This document shows positions 1 to 9,057 of a DNA stretch of 64,000 nt, piece by piece. Made by a program: the position numbers and the translations under genes. Position 1 is the first letter of the stretch; every line of letters starts with the position of its first letter. A model generated the notes under the pieces. The model made no database searches and had not been told where the DNA came from. It saw only the letters and a list, made by a program, of their open reading frames with translations. The DNA is from Mucilaginibacter achroorhodeus (GTDB taxonomy: Bacteria; Bacteroidota; Bacteroidia; Sphingobacteriales; Sphingobacteriaceae), in NCBI RefSeq assembly GCF_007846095.1, contig NZ_VOEI01000002.1, positions 558,001-622,000 of the forward strand, read 5' to 3'.

Positions 1-615
1 CGCACCTAAGCCCTTCGACAAACAAACCGAAATACCATCAAAATAATTGCCATAGTTAACCGCCTTGTCGCCGGTATGGGCAAGCGCATTAAAAACGCGG
101 GCACCATCCAGGTGTAGCTTTAATCCGCGCTCTTTACACAGTGCAGCAATAGGTGCTATCTGGTTGAGGGTGTAACATGCGCCCCCACCCTTATTTACCG
201 TATTCTCTAATACTACCAAACTGGTATGCGGGTAGTGAATATTTTCCGCATTTATTTCGGGTTCTATCATTTCGGTGGTAAGGATGCCCCTGTAACCGTT
301 CAATAACCTGGTAGATACTGCCGAGTTAAATGCAATTCCTCCACCCTCGTAACGGTACACATGCGCCGTTTGGTCGGCTATCAGTTCATCAAGTGGCTGC
401 GTGAAACACTTAATGGCTATCTGGTTGGTCATGGTGCCCGATGGGCAAAATATGGCAGCTTCCATCCCGAACATCGCGGCAGCCTTTTCTTCAAGCGCGT
501 TCACGGTCTCATCTTCGCCAAAAACATCGTCGCCTACTTTGGCGCTCCACATGGCCTCAAGCATCAAAGGGGTAGGTTTGGTAACCGTATCGCTGCGCAG
601 ATCAACATTCATCAT
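1..615 (-). CDS. ltaE: low-specificity L-threonine aldolase, C-terminus cut by window edge
   Basis: PLP-dependent enzyme that cleaves L-threonine or allo-threonine to glycine and acetaldehyde. About 205 residues are visible. The N-terminus VDLRSDTVTKPT and the GDDVFGEDETVN stretch are family signatures, and the Schiff-base lysine lies in CLSKGLGA close to the window edge, so the last ~130 residues are outside. Two consecutive ATG codons (615 and 612) are possible starts. It is divergent from the secreted-protein cluster at 658. A minus-strand -7 box TAGATTTG (643-650) fits its promoter. Confidence 0.93.
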   Translation of the reverse strand, partial: MMNVDLRSDTVTKPTPLMLEAMWSAKVGDDVFGEDETVNALEEKAAAMFGMEAAIFCPSGTMTNQIAIKCFTQPLDELIADQTAHVYRYEGGGIAFNSAVSTRLLNGYRGILTTEMIEPEINAENIHYPHTSLVVLENTVNKGGGACYTLNQIAPIAALCKERGLKLHLDGARVFNALAHTGDKAVNYGNYFDGISVCLSKGLGA

Positions 616-629
616 GTCAGATAATATTT

Positions 630-650
630 TATATTTGGTCTTCAAATCTA
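630..650. promoter_or_regulatory. divergent Bacteroidota promoters (-7 boxes)
   Basis: TATATTTG at 630-637 on the plus strand precedes the gene starting at 658. TAGATTTG at 643-650 on the minus strand precedes the threonine aldolase. Both match the Bacteroidota -7 consensus TAnnTTTG. Transcription starts are inferred only. Confidence 0.5.
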
Positions 651-657
651 AACCATT

Positions 658-1317
658 ATGCGAAAATTATTACTCCTGCTTTGTATCTTAAGTATTACAA
701 TCAGCACCAAGGCGCAACTATTCGGAAAACATTGGGATGAGGGCTCTTATTATGACCTGCAGGGCGTAAAACATCAGGGCCTTATATCGTGGACCGCACC
801 ACAAAAATCTCTTTTTAACGGTGACGGTGATGAAATCTTTTACAAAACACAGAAGGATGCGGATATGGTAAAAATCAAATCGAGCGAATTGAGATCGTTT
901 ATCATCGGTGTTGATAGCTTTGTGGTATCTAAAAACGAAATATTTAAGCGGAAGCCGTTTTTAAATGTGTTGGTAAATACAAATGATACTTTAAAGATCT
1001 ATCGCTCTATGGAAAAACGTTCATCCCCGGGCATTGGTTTCGGTGTAGGTAGCATTGGTGCAGTTACCGCTATGGTAGGTGCAAGTTTTAACTACACTAA
1101 AAAAGCTTACTACTATGGTAAAAATCCTAATAATGTAATCAAAATTGATAATAAGAATTTTACAGAAGTTACAAGCAAGATATTAGCTAATATACCGTTA
1201 ATTGTCAAGGAAATTGAAAGCAAGAGTTTACGTGATATGGAAGACGTGGAGGTTGCTTTACAACAATGGGCATATAGCCAAAAAAAAGCAGCGCAAGCTG
1301 CTGACAATCAAAAATAA
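658..1317 (+). CDS. secreted protein of unknown function, tandem paralogue 1
   Basis: 219 residues with a cleavable signal peptide (MRKLLLLLCILSITISTKAQ). The mature part begins with W-DEGSYYDLQG, then a GLISW motif, a FVVS motif and a C-terminal YYYGKNPNN...KNFTEV block. The same blocks recur in the next two genes, so the three are paralogues. I do not recognise the family and see no catalytic motif. A glycine-rich GIGFGVGSIGA segment around residue 123 may be buried or membrane-associated. The next gene begins five bases after the stop, so this is an operon. Confidence 0.8.
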   Translation: MRKLLLLLCILSITISTKAQLFGKHWDEGSYYDLQGVKHQGLISWTAPQKSLFNGDGDEIFYKTQKDADMVKIKSSELRSFIIGVDSFVVSKNEIFKRKPFLNVLVNTNDTLKIYRSMEKRSSPGIGFGVGSIGAVTAMVGASFNYTKKAYYYGKNPNNVIKIDNKNFTEVTSKILANIPLIVKEIESKSLRDMEDVEVALQQWAYSQKKAAQAADNQK

Positions 1318-1321
1318 CGCA

Positions 1322-1972
1322 ATGCGCAAAATCTTATTCGTTCTTTTCATTCTTATCTGTTCATTTACCGCTAATGCTCAAGCTCCTGCCCAACAGTGGG
1401 ACGAAGGCACAGTATACCACACTACCGGAGAGGTTTTTACCGGACTGGTATCATGGGCACCACCCATGAAGGGACAATATCCTGATGGTGACCAGATATT
1501 TTTTAAAAACTCCGGCTCGCCTGATATTTTCCCGATACCCTATTTCAAGATCAAGGCCTTTACCATGGGGCGCGATAGCTTTGTGGTATCAACCAACATC
1601 AACCTAAAAAACAATCCTATTTTATTGGTTGAGGTTGATGGGCCGGTTTGCCTTTATGCTGCTAAAATATTTAAGCAAGGCTTTCCCCTGCTTATCGGCT
1701 CGGGCGGCGGTGGCGGCAATTTTGGGATGGGTTTAGAAGTAGGCACTGCCATTGGCCGGGGCGTAAAAACCAGCTATTATTTTGGTAAAACGCCAAACAC
1801 CGCCACTAAACTTGATAAGAAAAATTTTGTTGAGACCATGAGCACTATCCTTGCCGATAAACCGGAGGTGGTAGCTAAAATTAAAGACAAAACTTTCCGT
1901 TATGGCGACATGGATGCCCTGCTCAAATATTACTACACCGGCAAACTTCCTGTTAACAATGAGCAACAATAG
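1322..1972 (+). CDS. secreted protein of unknown function, tandem paralogue 2
   Basis: 216 residues from the ATG at 1322; an upstream in-frame extension overlaps the previous gene and lacks a signal peptide, so I reject it. The signal peptide is MRKILFVLFILICSFTANAQ. It shares DEGTVYHTTGE, GLVSW, FVVS, a Gly-rich GSGGGGGNFGMG stretch and a YYFGKTPN...LDKKNFVETMS block with both neighbours. Divergence between the copies suggests an old duplication. Function unknown; probably periplasmic or surface-exposed. The stop overlaps the start of the next copy. Confidence 0.8.
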   Translation: MRKILFVLFILICSFTANAQAPAQQWDEGTVYHTTGEVFTGLVSWAPPMKGQYPDGDQIFFKNSGSPDIFPIPYFKIKAFTMGRDSFVVSTNINLKNNPILLVEVDGPVCLYAAKIFKQGFPLLIGSGGGGGNFGMGLEVGTAIGRGVKTSYYFGKTPNTATKLDKKNFVETMSTILADKPEVVAKIKDKTFRYGDMDALLKYYYTGKLPVNNEQQ

Positions 1973-2666
1973 ATCATTTAAAATCAGTCGTGTTTTAGTA
2001 GCTATCGTTTTTATGATGGCAGGCCAAAGTGCTTTTGCGCAAAAGTGGTTACCAGGCTATTTCATTGATGTAAAAGGCAATAAAACAGATGGTTTTATTT
2101 ACCCTAACCCCGGCGGCAAGGGGCCGATACAGGGCGAGGGATTTATCAATTTTAAAGAGAGTGAAAAGGCCGAGCCTTACTCGCTTGCTACGAGTGACCT
2201 GCAATCTTTTGTTGCCGGTAAAGACAGTTTTGTTGTAGCACATGCGCCGGGTAACGAAACATGGAACAAACAGGAGTTTGATTTTGTACGCGTTGCGCTT
2301 AACGAAGAGATAAAGATATACGCTACCCGCGGCGCAGGCAGTGGCGGTGGCGGCGGTAAAAAAATACATGTATCGCCGGGTGTAGGTATTGGCGCAGGCA
2401 CTTATGGTGCAGCCTATGGCGGTGGCCTGGGTATATCATTAGGCGATAGCGGCGGCGGCAACAGAACCAAACTTACCTATTATTACGGTGGCAACACGGC
2501 TACCATGCGCCACCTTACCGATGAAAACTTTAGGGACATTATGAGCGAAGCCATGGGTGATGAGCCTGAAGTAGTTGCACAGATACAGGCTGGCAAATAC
2601 AATTTGCGGAGCATTGAGAAACTGATACAATACTTTAATAAAGTAAAGGCGGCTGATAAGCGCTAA
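1959..2666 (+). CDS. secreted protein of unknown function, tandem paralogue 3
   Basis: 235 residues from the ATG at 1959, which lies 14 bases inside the previous gene and gives a signal peptide ending in SAFAQ. It keeps FVVAHAP, the YYYGGN block and DEPEVVAQI of its paralogues. It carries the longest glycine-rich insert (GAGSGGGGGKK and further GxG runs around residues 125-165). Such Gly-rich stretches can act as linkers or membrane glycine-zippers; which applies here is unknown. Last gene of the trio. Confidence 0.78.
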   Translation: MSNNRSFKISRVLVAIVFMMAGQSAFAQKWLPGYFIDVKGNKTDGFIYPNPGGKGPIQGEGFINFKESEKAEPYSLATSDLQSFVAGKDSFVVAHAPGNETWNKQEFDFVRVALNEEIKIYATRGAGSGGGGGKKIHVSPGVGIGAGTYGAAYGGGLGISLGDSGGGNRTKLTYYYGGNTATMRHLTDENFRDIMSEAMGDEPEVVAQIQAGKYNLRSIEKLIQYFNKVKAADKR

Positions 2667-2739
2667 ACCGCATTGGTAAAATTCTTTTAAAACTTTTAAG
2701 TGTAAAAGATTGTCATTATGAGCAAAGGAACTGCACATA

Positions 2740-3831
2740 ATGCCGCCAAAAGACCATCCCGAAAAACCACACGCAACTAAAGAGCTCACTTTTAACGAAA
2801 AAGTGTGGCATACCGTATCCATTGTAGCACTGTTAGTAGTGGCTATTTTGATTGCCCGTGTGGCCTTCAACGTATTGCTGATGATATTGGCTGGATCGCT
2901 CATTTCGGTTTATTTCCACGGGCTGGGCGATATGATTGAACGCAGCACCAAGTGGAACCGCAAAGTATGTATGACCATCTCTGTTGCGGGATCATTCCTG
3001 ATATTACTTACCCTGCTTTGGTTTATGGGTACTACTATACAAAAGCAAGTTGCAGCCTTAAGCGATAGCCTGCCCGAAACCATCAATAACTTTAAAGCCA
3101 AATTAGGATCAACCCCGGTAGGTGCAAAAGTGCTGGAATACTTTACGCAGGGCGATAACAATGATAAAATGATGTCGACCGCGAAGAGTTTCTTCAACAC
3201 AAGTTTCGGTGTGCTGGGCGATATTTATATCATCATGTTCCTAGGGATCTTCTTTTCAACACATCCTTCGTTGTATAAAGATGGCATCGTAAAGCTGTTC
3301 CCGTTGCAAAATAAACCCTTGGCCCGTAAAGTGATCGACCGCACCAGCCAGGCGCTTAAGGGCTGGTTAAAGGGTATGATGCTATCTATGGTGCTCATAT
3401 TTGTAATGATAACCACCGGCTTATGGATCATAGGCATCCCCGTAGCCCTTGTGTTAGCTTTACTTACGGCACTTTTAAAATTGGTGCCAAACTTTGGTTC
3501 ATTGGCTGCCATGATACCTGGTGTTTTACTGGCGCTTACCAAAGATCTCAATACAGCTATCATCACCGCGCTGCTTTACATGGTATCGCAAACCATCGTA
3601 AGCAATATTGTTACGCCGCTTATCCAAAAAAAGATGATCAACATCCCTCCGGCCCTAACCATTATTAGTCAGGTTATAATGGGTGTGGTATCAGGTGTTT
3701 TAGGGATCATACTTGCTGTACCGCTGCTCTCTATCATCATTATCCTGGTAGATGAGATCTATGTAAAGAAAATAAACCCCGATGAGCCGGATGATAACGA
3801 AGTTGGCATGTCTACCCCCAACTCCGATTAA
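2740..3831 (+). CDS. AI-2E family (PerM/TqsA-like) membrane permease
   Basis: 363 residues, polytopic inner-membrane protein. Two hydrophobic segments near residues 28-60, one near 77-97, then a soluble stretch and a C-terminal group of about five helices (from residue 155), the AI-2E transporter layout. The motif GIPVALVLALLTALLKLVPNFGS matches the conserved family region, and the length is usual. Members export small molecules or ions; autoinducer export is shown for only a few, so the substrate is open. The ATG at 2740 is chosen; another ATG at 2718 is out of frame. Confidence 0.88.
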   Translation: MPPKDHPEKPHATKELTFNEKVWHTVSIVALLVVAILIARVAFNVLLMILAGSLISVYFHGLGDMIERSTKWNRKVCMTISVAGSFLILLTLLWFMGTTIQKQVAALSDSLPETINNFKAKLGSTPVGAKVLEYFTQGDNNDKMMSTAKSFFNTSFGVLGDIYIIMFLGIFFSTHPSLYKDGIVKLFPLQNKPLARKVIDRTSQALKGWLKGMMLSMVLIFVMITTGLWIIGIPVALVLALLTALLKLVPNFGSLAAMIPGVLLALTKDLNTAIITALLYMVSQTIVSNIVTPLIQKKMINIPPALTIISQVIMGVVSGVLGIILAVPLLSIIIILVDEIYVKKINPDEPDDNEVGMSTPNSD

Positions 3832-3897
3832 GAATAATAATTGCCTTGTAAAACAATTTAAAGGTTTGTAAATTATCCTAATTATAAACCCATTATC

Positions 3898-5208
3898 TTG
3901 TTAAGAAAGTTACCCGTTTTAAAGGAAAGCGCTCGCCTGCGTTACTTTACGTTTTTGTACCTGTATATCATGCAGGGCATCCCGTCGGGCTTTGCCTTAA
4001 CTGCAGTTGCTAACTATTTAACAGGTAAAGGGCTATCATCGCAAAGTGTGGGAACGTTTGTTGCCATTGTTGGCATCCCCTGGATCATACAGTTTATATG
4101 GGGACCAATTATAGATAGGTATCAGTTCTCTGTTATCGGGCATCGCAAGCAATGGATAGTGCTCACCCAGTTTATGGCTTTCATAGCCTCGTTAAGTTTG
4201 CTTTTTATACACGACCCGGTTAAGCAACTGGGCATGGTTTCGCTGGCATTTTTTATACACAGCAATTTTGCCAGCGTGCAGGATGCAAGTGTTGATGCCA
4301 TGGCTATATCTATAGTGCCCGAAAGCGAGCGCGGGCGGGTAAATGCCTTTATGCGTGGCGGTTATCTACTGGGTATTGCGTTGGGCTCGGCAGGGCTCTC
4401 AACCATACTTTATCACAGCGGTTTCTTTTACGCGGCGTTAACACAGTCAGGCCTGCTGCTTGTATTTACTATTATAACCTACCTCATCAAGCTTGACCAG
4501 GCCGATAGCTATATCCCCGCTTTTAACATTCGTAATAAGGCAAGAGTTGTAAAGGAGAAACTTAATAATCCGCAACTAAAATGGCTTTTTAAGCAACTTT
4601 ATATCGGCATCATAACACCAAAAAGCTTGCGGACGTTTGGGGTTATAGCACTGGTGTATACCTGTAATAGCGTTTTCATCAGGTCATACTCTTATCATCT
4701 CATCCATACGCTGCACTGGCAATACAACTCCGTATCGGTACTGCAGGGCGGCTGGGGAACTTTAGCTACGCTGCTGGTAACCCTTGGCGGTGGTGTATTG
4801 GCAGATAGAATAGGCGCGCCAAAGCTGCAGACCAAAGTGATGCTGGCCATTTGCCTTTTCCTCATCGTTTTCAATTGTATGGGTGGTTTGTGGCTGCACA
4901 AATCACTGAGTGTATCGGGCCTTATCTTATGGAATTTTGCCGACCCTATGTTCAGCGTAGCTGCAATGCCTGTGCTAATGGCCTTATGCCGCGACAAAGT
5001 TGAAGGTTCGCAGTTTACGGCCTACATGGCGCTGGTAAATTTCTGCGATGTAATGGGCGCCTACATCTCCGGCTGGGCCATGACGTACGTTGGTGCGCCG
5101 GTTATTGGTGCCACATGCGGCGCGTTGGTTCTGTTGGTTTTAATACTGCGTTACATCAATCGCCCAACGGTAGAACCTATGCTTTTGAAGCCGCAATTGG
5201 ATGTTTGA
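3898..5208 (+). CDS. MFS transporter, AmpG-like
   Basis: 436 residues with about 12 hydrophobic segments. The start YLYIMQGIPSGFALTAVANYL, the DASVDAMAI segment and the RGRVNAFMRGGYLLG loop resemble the AmpG/SLC33-like branch of the major facilitator superfamily, which in enterobacteria imports anhydro-muropeptides for wall recycling. The substrate here is inferred only from that resemblance. The start is odd: no ATG precedes the first membrane segment, so TTG at 3898 is the most likely initiator. Convergent with icd across a shared terminator. Confidence 0.75.
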   Translation: MLRKLPVLKESARLRYFTFLYLYIMQGIPSGFALTAVANYLTGKGLSSQSVGTFVAIVGIPWIIQFIWGPIIDRYQFSVIGHRKQWIVLTQFMAFIASLSLLFIHDPVKQLGMVSLAFFIHSNFASVQDASVDAMAISIVPESERGRVNAFMRGGYLLGIALGSAGLSTILYHSGFFYAALTQSGLLLVFTIITYLIKLDQADSYIPAFNIRNKARVVKEKLNNPQLKWLFKQLYIGIITPKSLRTFGVIALVYTCNSVFIRSYSYHLIHTLHWQYNSVSVLQGGWGTLATLLVTLGGGVLADRIGAPKLQTKVMLAICLFLIVFNCMGGLWLHKSLSVSGLILWNFADPMFSVAAMPVLMALCRDKVEGSQFTAYMALVNFCDVMGAYISGWAMTYVGAPVIGATCGALVLLVLILRYINRPTVEPMLLKPQLDV

Positions 5209-5216
5209 TGAAAACA

Positions 5217-5249
5217 AAAGGCCCATCTGAAACCAGACAGGCCCTTTTT
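5217..5249. terminator. bidirectional intrinsic terminator
   Basis: Stem-loop built from GGCC and TCTG arms around an AAAC loop, flanked by A-rich and T-rich runs (AAAAGGCC ... GGCCCTTTTT). It sits between the convergent MFS and icd genes and can serve both. Confidence 0.7.
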
Positions 5250-5283
5250 GATTTTGAATTTTAACTTTTGACTTAACCGAAGG

Positions 5284-6741
5284 TTATTGTCCCTGCGCCA
5301 GGGTATAACCAATTTTTCCGTCAAATTTCATCAGGAACTCAACCGAACAGATCTTAAAATCTTCAGATAGTTCGCCGGCGATGTGAAGGATCTCTTTTTG
5401 TGAGATCTCTCCACCATCTTTTTTCTCAACGCGGATACGGTATTCGTTTACCAGCTCGGTGTAGATAGAGCCTGTCGGCCAAACCTGTGTTCCACGGTTT
5501 GATATCATTACAAGTTGGGTATTCTCGTTCAGTTTTTTCTGCGCTATTTCGGCAAGCTCGTTAGGTTGTTTGTTCGATTCAACAAATACGTCTACACCAA
5601 CAATTTCTTCCTTGCTGTCTTTTTTAACAACGGTAAGCTTATTTTTTGTAGGATGATCGTGGTTAGCTTTCACCTCCATATCGGGCTGGGCAACAACGGC
5701 ACCTTTAACAGGCACCTGGCCAAGGTTAGCGATAACGGCATCAGCAAAAGCTTCGGTATTTGCAGACGGAGTTGATTTGTCGCCAAAATCACCGGTATGT
5801 ATGCCCTGCTCAAGCGTGTAAAGCAATGAGTTTTCAATAGCAGCAGCAGCAGTGGTGTATCCCAAATAACGCAGCATCAGGATACCCGATAACAATAATG
5901 CAGTTGGGTTAGCGATGCCCTTACCCTGGATATCAGGTGCGGTGCCGTGCACTGCTTCAAAAATGGAAATGTTATCACCAATATTGGCAGACGGCGCAAA
6001 ACCTAAACCACCAACTAAACCGGCACAAAGGTCTGATACGATATCGCCTTGCAGGTTAGTTAACACAATTGCCTGAAAAATCTCCGGGCGCGATACCAGC
6101 TTCATACAAAGGTCATCAACAATAATGTCTGATGACTCAATATCCGGAAACTCCTTAGCAATTTCGTAAAAGGTCTCCAGGAACATACCATCGGTAAGTT
6201 TCATAATGTTAGCCTTGTGGCCGCAAGCCAGTTTGGTATAACCTTTACGGCGGGCCATTTCAAAAGCATAACGGATAACCTGGGCGCTGCCCGGGCGGGT
6301 AATGATACGGCGGCCAACTGCTACGTCGTTGGTAAGCAAGTGCTCTATACCACCGTAAGTATCTTCAATATTTTCGCGAACGATAGTTAAATTGATAGGG
6401 ATACCGGCTTTTGAAAAAACGGTATCAACACCATTTAGCGAGCGGAAATCGCGCTGATTGGCGTAGGTATTCCAAACCTTGCGGGCAGTAACGTTTATAC
6501 TTTTAACGCCTTTGCCTTTTGGGGTTTCCATTGGCCCCTTAAATAGCAGGCCTAAACGTTCAATGGTTTCTTTTGCGGCAGGTGTCATCCCGGTAGAGTG
6601 CCCTGCGTCAAAATAAGATTTCCCCATTTCAACGTATTCGTACTCGAGAGGAACATTAGCGGCTTCGAAAATGCGAAGGACGGCGGCCATAATTTCCGGC
6701 CCGATACCGTCACCTTTAGCTACAGCGATCTTTGTGCTCAT
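5284..6741 (-). CDS. icd: NADP-dependent isocitrate dehydrogenase
   Basis: TCA-cycle enzyme converting isocitrate to 2-oxoglutarate. 485 residues. The N-terminus KIAVAKGDGIGPEIM is the nucleotide/Mg-binding signature. Further marks are NLTIVRENIEDTYGGIEH, a metal-binding VDDLCMKLVSRPEIF stretch and FEAVHGTAPDIQGKGIANPTA. A C-terminal extension of about 140 residues beyond the core (from ~345) is typical of the Thermus/Bacteroidota subtype. A minus-strand -7 box TACCTTTG lies 30 bases upstream (6771-6778). Single-gene unit. Confidence 0.95.
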   Translation of the reverse strand: MSTKIAVAKGDGIGPEIMAAVLRIFEAANVPLEYEYVEMGKSYFDAGHSTGMTPAAKETIERLGLLFKGPMETPKGKGVKSINVTARKVWNTYANQRDFRSLNGVDTVFSKAGIPINLTIVRENIEDTYGGIEHLLTNDVAVGRRIITRPGSAQVIRYAFEMARRKGYTKLACGHKANIMKLTDGMFLETFYEIAKEFPDIESSDIIVDDLCMKLVSRPEIFQAIVLTNLQGDIVSDLCAGLVGGLGFAPSANIGDNISIFEAVHGTAPDIQGKGIANPTALLLSGILMLRYLGYTTAAAAIENSLLYTLEQGIHTGDFGDKSTPSANTEAFADAVIANLGQVPVKGAVVAQPDMEVKANHDHPTKNKLTVVKKDSKEEIVGVDVFVESNKQPNELAEIAQKKLNENTQLVMISNRGTQVWPTGSIYTELVNEYRIRVEKKDGGEISQKEILHIAGELSEDFKICSVEFLMKFDGKIGYTLAQGQ

Positions 6742-6842
6742 AGTAGTGTGTATGTGGAGTAAAAACGCTGCAAAGGTATGCTTTTTAAGCCGTTTTTTAA
6801 GCGCATAATTAGTTTTAGTGTCTGCTTTTAAAAGATTTAGGT

Positions 6843-6850
6843 TAAATTTG
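6843..6850 (+). promoter_or_regulatory. -7 promoter box for purK
   Basis: TAAATTTG matches TAnnTTTG and lies 12 bases before the purK start, implying a very short leader. Confidence 0.5.
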
Positions 6851-6861
6851 CCGCTTAACTT

Positions 6862-8001
6862 ATGAAAGCATTTTACGGCGATTTAAGATTAGGAATTTTA
6901 GGCGGCGGCCAGTTGGGACGCATGCTTATACAGCAATCCATCAACTACAACGTTACCGTTAAGGTACTCGACCCCGACCGCGAGGCACCTTGCCGCAGGC
7001 TGTGCAGCGAGTTTGTTGTAGGATCATTAAGCGATTACGAAACCGTTTACAACTTCGGTAAAAAGGTTGACCTGCTTACCATCGAAATAGAGAAGGTGAA
7101 TGTTGATGCACTGGAACAACTGGAACGCGAAGGCGTAATGGTTTACCCGCAATCGCGCATCATCAGGTTAATACAGGATAAGGGCCTGCAGAAACAGTTC
7201 TTTAAAGAGAACGACATCCCTACTGCCGAATTTCAGATCATTGCAACGCCTGATCAATTGAAAAATAACAGCATCCCTTTCCCATATATTCAAAAGCTGC
7301 GACGCGATGGTTATGATGGCAAAGGCGTTTACAAGGTGATAGACGAAAGTTACCTCGCCAAAGCCTTTACCGAACCAAGCCTGATAGAGCGCTGGATAGA
7401 TTTTGAAAAAGAGATAGCCGTTATAGTGGCCCGCAACGAGAACGGCGAGGTAAAAACCTTCCCTATGGTGGAGATGGAATTTAACCCTGAAGCCAACCTG
7501 GTTGAGTTTTTAATACAGCCCTCTACCCTGCCGTTCGAGATACACCAGGAAGCTGAGAATATTGCCAAAAAGATTGCCGACACGCTAAAGATAGTAGGTA
7601 TACTGGCTGTTGAAATGTTCCTGACCAAAGACGGCAAAGTATTGGTTAACGAATTGGCACCGCGCCCGCACAACAGCGGCCATCAAAGTATTGAAGGCAA
7701 CGTAGTGTCACAGTTTGAGCAGCACCTGCGTGCTATATTTAATCAGCCCTTAGGCGATACAACCTGTTTGAGCAACGCCATTATGGTGAATGTTTTAGGC
7801 GAAGCCGGTCACGAAGGCCCGGCAGTTTACGAAGGCATTGAAAAGATCTTAAAATGCGAAGGCGTTTATGTGCACCTTTACGGCAAGGCGTTGACAAAAC
7901 CCTTCCGCAAGATGGGCCACGTAACCATTGTTGATGCAGATAGAGAAAAAGCGATTGAGAAAGCGCGATACGTACAGCAGACGTTGAAGGTGATAAGTTA
8001 G
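6862..8001 (+). CDS. purK: N5-carboxyaminoimidazole ribonucleotide synthase
   Basis: ATP-grasp enzyme of de novo purine synthesis: AIR + bicarbonate + ATP give N5-CAIR. 379 residues. GILGGGQLGRML near residue 11 is the N-terminal nucleotide-fold motif, KLRRDGYDGKGVYKV (~145) belongs to the ATP-grasp lid, and NELAPRPHNSGHQSIEG (~260) is the family signature. Its partner purE lies downstream but is separated by an inserted four-helix-bundle gene and repeats, which is unusual for a pair that is normally adjacent. Confidence 0.95.
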   Translation: MKAFYGDLRLGILGGGQLGRMLIQQSINYNVTVKVLDPDREAPCRRLCSEFVVGSLSDYETVYNFGKKVDLLTIEIEKVNVDALEQLEREGVMVYPQSRIIRLIQDKGLQKQFFKENDIPTAEFQIIATPDQLKNNSIPFPYIQKLRRDGYDGKGVYKVIDESYLAKAFTEPSLIERWIDFEKEIAVIVARNENGEVKTFPMVEMEFNPEANLVEFLIQPSTLPFEIHQEAENIAKKIADTLKIVGILAVEMFLTKDGKVLVNELAPRPHNSGHQSIEGNVVSQFEQHLRAIFNQPLGDTTCLSNAIMVNVLGEAGHEGPAVYEGIEKILKCEGVYVHLYGKALTKPFRKMGHVTIVDADREKAIEKARYVQQTLKVIS

Positions 8002-8052
8002 TTCATAGTTTCATAGTTCATAGTTTCATAGTTCATAGTTCATAGTTCATAG
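8001..8052. repeat. TTCATAG simple-word repeat, left flank of four-helix-bundle gene
   Basis: Two 15-bp units (GTTCATAGTTTCATA) followed by three 7-bp units (GTTCATA), starting directly after the purK stop. The same word occurs in inverted orientation (CTATGAAC) on the far side of the next gene. Confidence 0.85.
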
Positions 8053-8075
8053 AAAAAAAACACAAACTATTGCAA

Positions 8076-8426
8076 ATGGCTTTTAGATTTGAAGAACTTC
8101 AGGTGTGGCAGAAAGCTATGTTTATGAATGAAAAAATCAATGAACTTGCTAAGACGTTTCCGAAAGATGAAATATTCATCTTAACATCTCAAATAAAAAG
8201 AGCTGCAGATTCTGTGGTGTTGAATATTGCAGAAGGGTCAACGGGACAAACTAAGCCTGTTTTTAAAACCTTTTTAAGCTATTCGCTTAGATCTGCCATA
8301 GAAGTTGTAAGTTGCTTATTTATCGCCAAAAGCAGAGGTTATATACAGGACGATAACTTTGCAACATTATATACCGAGTACGAAGTATTGGTAAAGATGA
8401 TTACATCGCTAAGAAATTCACTTTAA
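8076..8426 (+). CDS. four-helix-bundle protein, 23S rRNA intervening-sequence (S23) family
   Basis: 116 residues from the ATG at 8076. [21 protein letters not shown], a middle [18 protein letters not shown] and a C-terminal [14 protein letters not shown] are hallmarks of the S23/IVP family (PF05635). The fold is a positively charged four-helix bundle related to the Avd accessory protein of diversity-generating retroelements, and members are thought to bind nucleic acid. Function here is unknown. It splits purK from purE, and simple-word repeats flank it in opposite orientations, which suggests it arrived as a cassette. Confidence 0.88.
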   Translation: MAFRFEELQVWQKAMFMNEKINELAKTFPKDEIFILTSQIKRAADSVVLNIAEGSTGQTKPVFKTFLSYSLRSAIEVVSCLFIAKSRGYIQDDNFATLYTEYEVLVKMITSLRNSL

Positions 8427-8446
8427 TTACAGCCATGGACCATCAC

Positions 8447-8475
8447 CTATGAACCATGAACTAAAAACTATGAAC
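8447..8475. repeat. CTATGAAC repeat, right flank of four-helix-bundle gene
   Basis: CTATGAACCATGAAC, then CTATGAAC, the reverse complement of the TTCATAG words at 8001-8052. The last unit contains the probable purE start codon (ATG at 8470), so the repeat boundary runs into the purE reading frame. Confidence 0.75.
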
Positions 8476-8970
8476 CCGAAAGAACCAAAAGTAGCCATTA
8501 TAATGGGTAGCAAATCAGACCTGCATGTGATGCAGGATGCTGCCGACGTATTGAAAGAATTAGGTGTTGATTACGAAATAACCGTGGTATCAGCCCACCG
8601 CACTCCTGATAGGATGTTCAGCTATGCGCGTGCCGCGGCAGATCGTGGTATAAAGGTGATCATAGCCGGTGCAGGTGGTGCTGCGCATTTGCCGGGCATG
8701 GTGGCTTCATTGACACACTTGCCGGTTATCGGCGTCCCGGTAAAATCAAGCAACTCTATCGATGGGTGGGACTCTATCCTGTCTATCCTGCAGATGCCAA
8801 ATGGCATCCCGGTGGCTACAGTTGCTTTAAATGCAGCCAAGAACGCTGGTATTTTAGCGGCGCAGATATTATCCACTGCAGATGAATACCTGACCCGCAA
8901 CCTCATCGCATTCAAGGAAGATTTGAAGAAAAAGGTAGAAGATTCTGCCAGGGAAATGGAAAGTAATTAA
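8470..8970 (+). CDS. purE: N5-carboxyaminoimidazole ribonucleotide mutase
   Basis: Converts N5-CAIR to CAIR, the step after PurK. 166 residues from the ATG at 8470; an upstream in-frame ATG at 8449 would add seven residues coded by repeat sequence and is disfavoured. [18 protein letters not shown], the catalytic [11 protein letters not shown] and [16 protein letters not shown] are the PurE signatures. Full length for bacterial class I PurE. Its first codons lie inside a CTATGAAC repeat unit, so the upstream insertion reaches its 5' end. Confidence 0.94.
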   Translation: MNPKEPKVAIIMGSKSDLHVMQDAADVLKELGVDYEITVVSAHRTPDRMFSYARAAADRGIKVIIAGAGGAAHLPGMVASLTHLPVIGVPVKSSNSIDGWDSILSILQMPNGIPVATVALNAAKNAGILAAQILSTADEYLTRNLIAFKEDLKKKVEDSAREMESN

Positions 8971-9057
8971 TTTGAGGTTTAAAAACCATGTAAGCTGATA
9001 CTTCGTTTATCTAAAAAGTTATCAGTACATTTACATATAATCATTAAATAAAAAGTT

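Noticed and set aside
401..691. Plus-strand frames through 361-691
   Set aside because: They are antisense to the threonine aldolase, whose motifs are clear on the minus strand.
1202..1321. Upstream extension of secreted paralogue 2
   Set aside because: It overlaps paralogue 1 and would place the signal peptide inside the protein; ATG 1322 is better.
8001..8475. Diversity-generating retroelement at the S23 gene
   Set aside because: No reverse transcriptase or variable/template repeat pair is present; only the Avd-like fold is shared.
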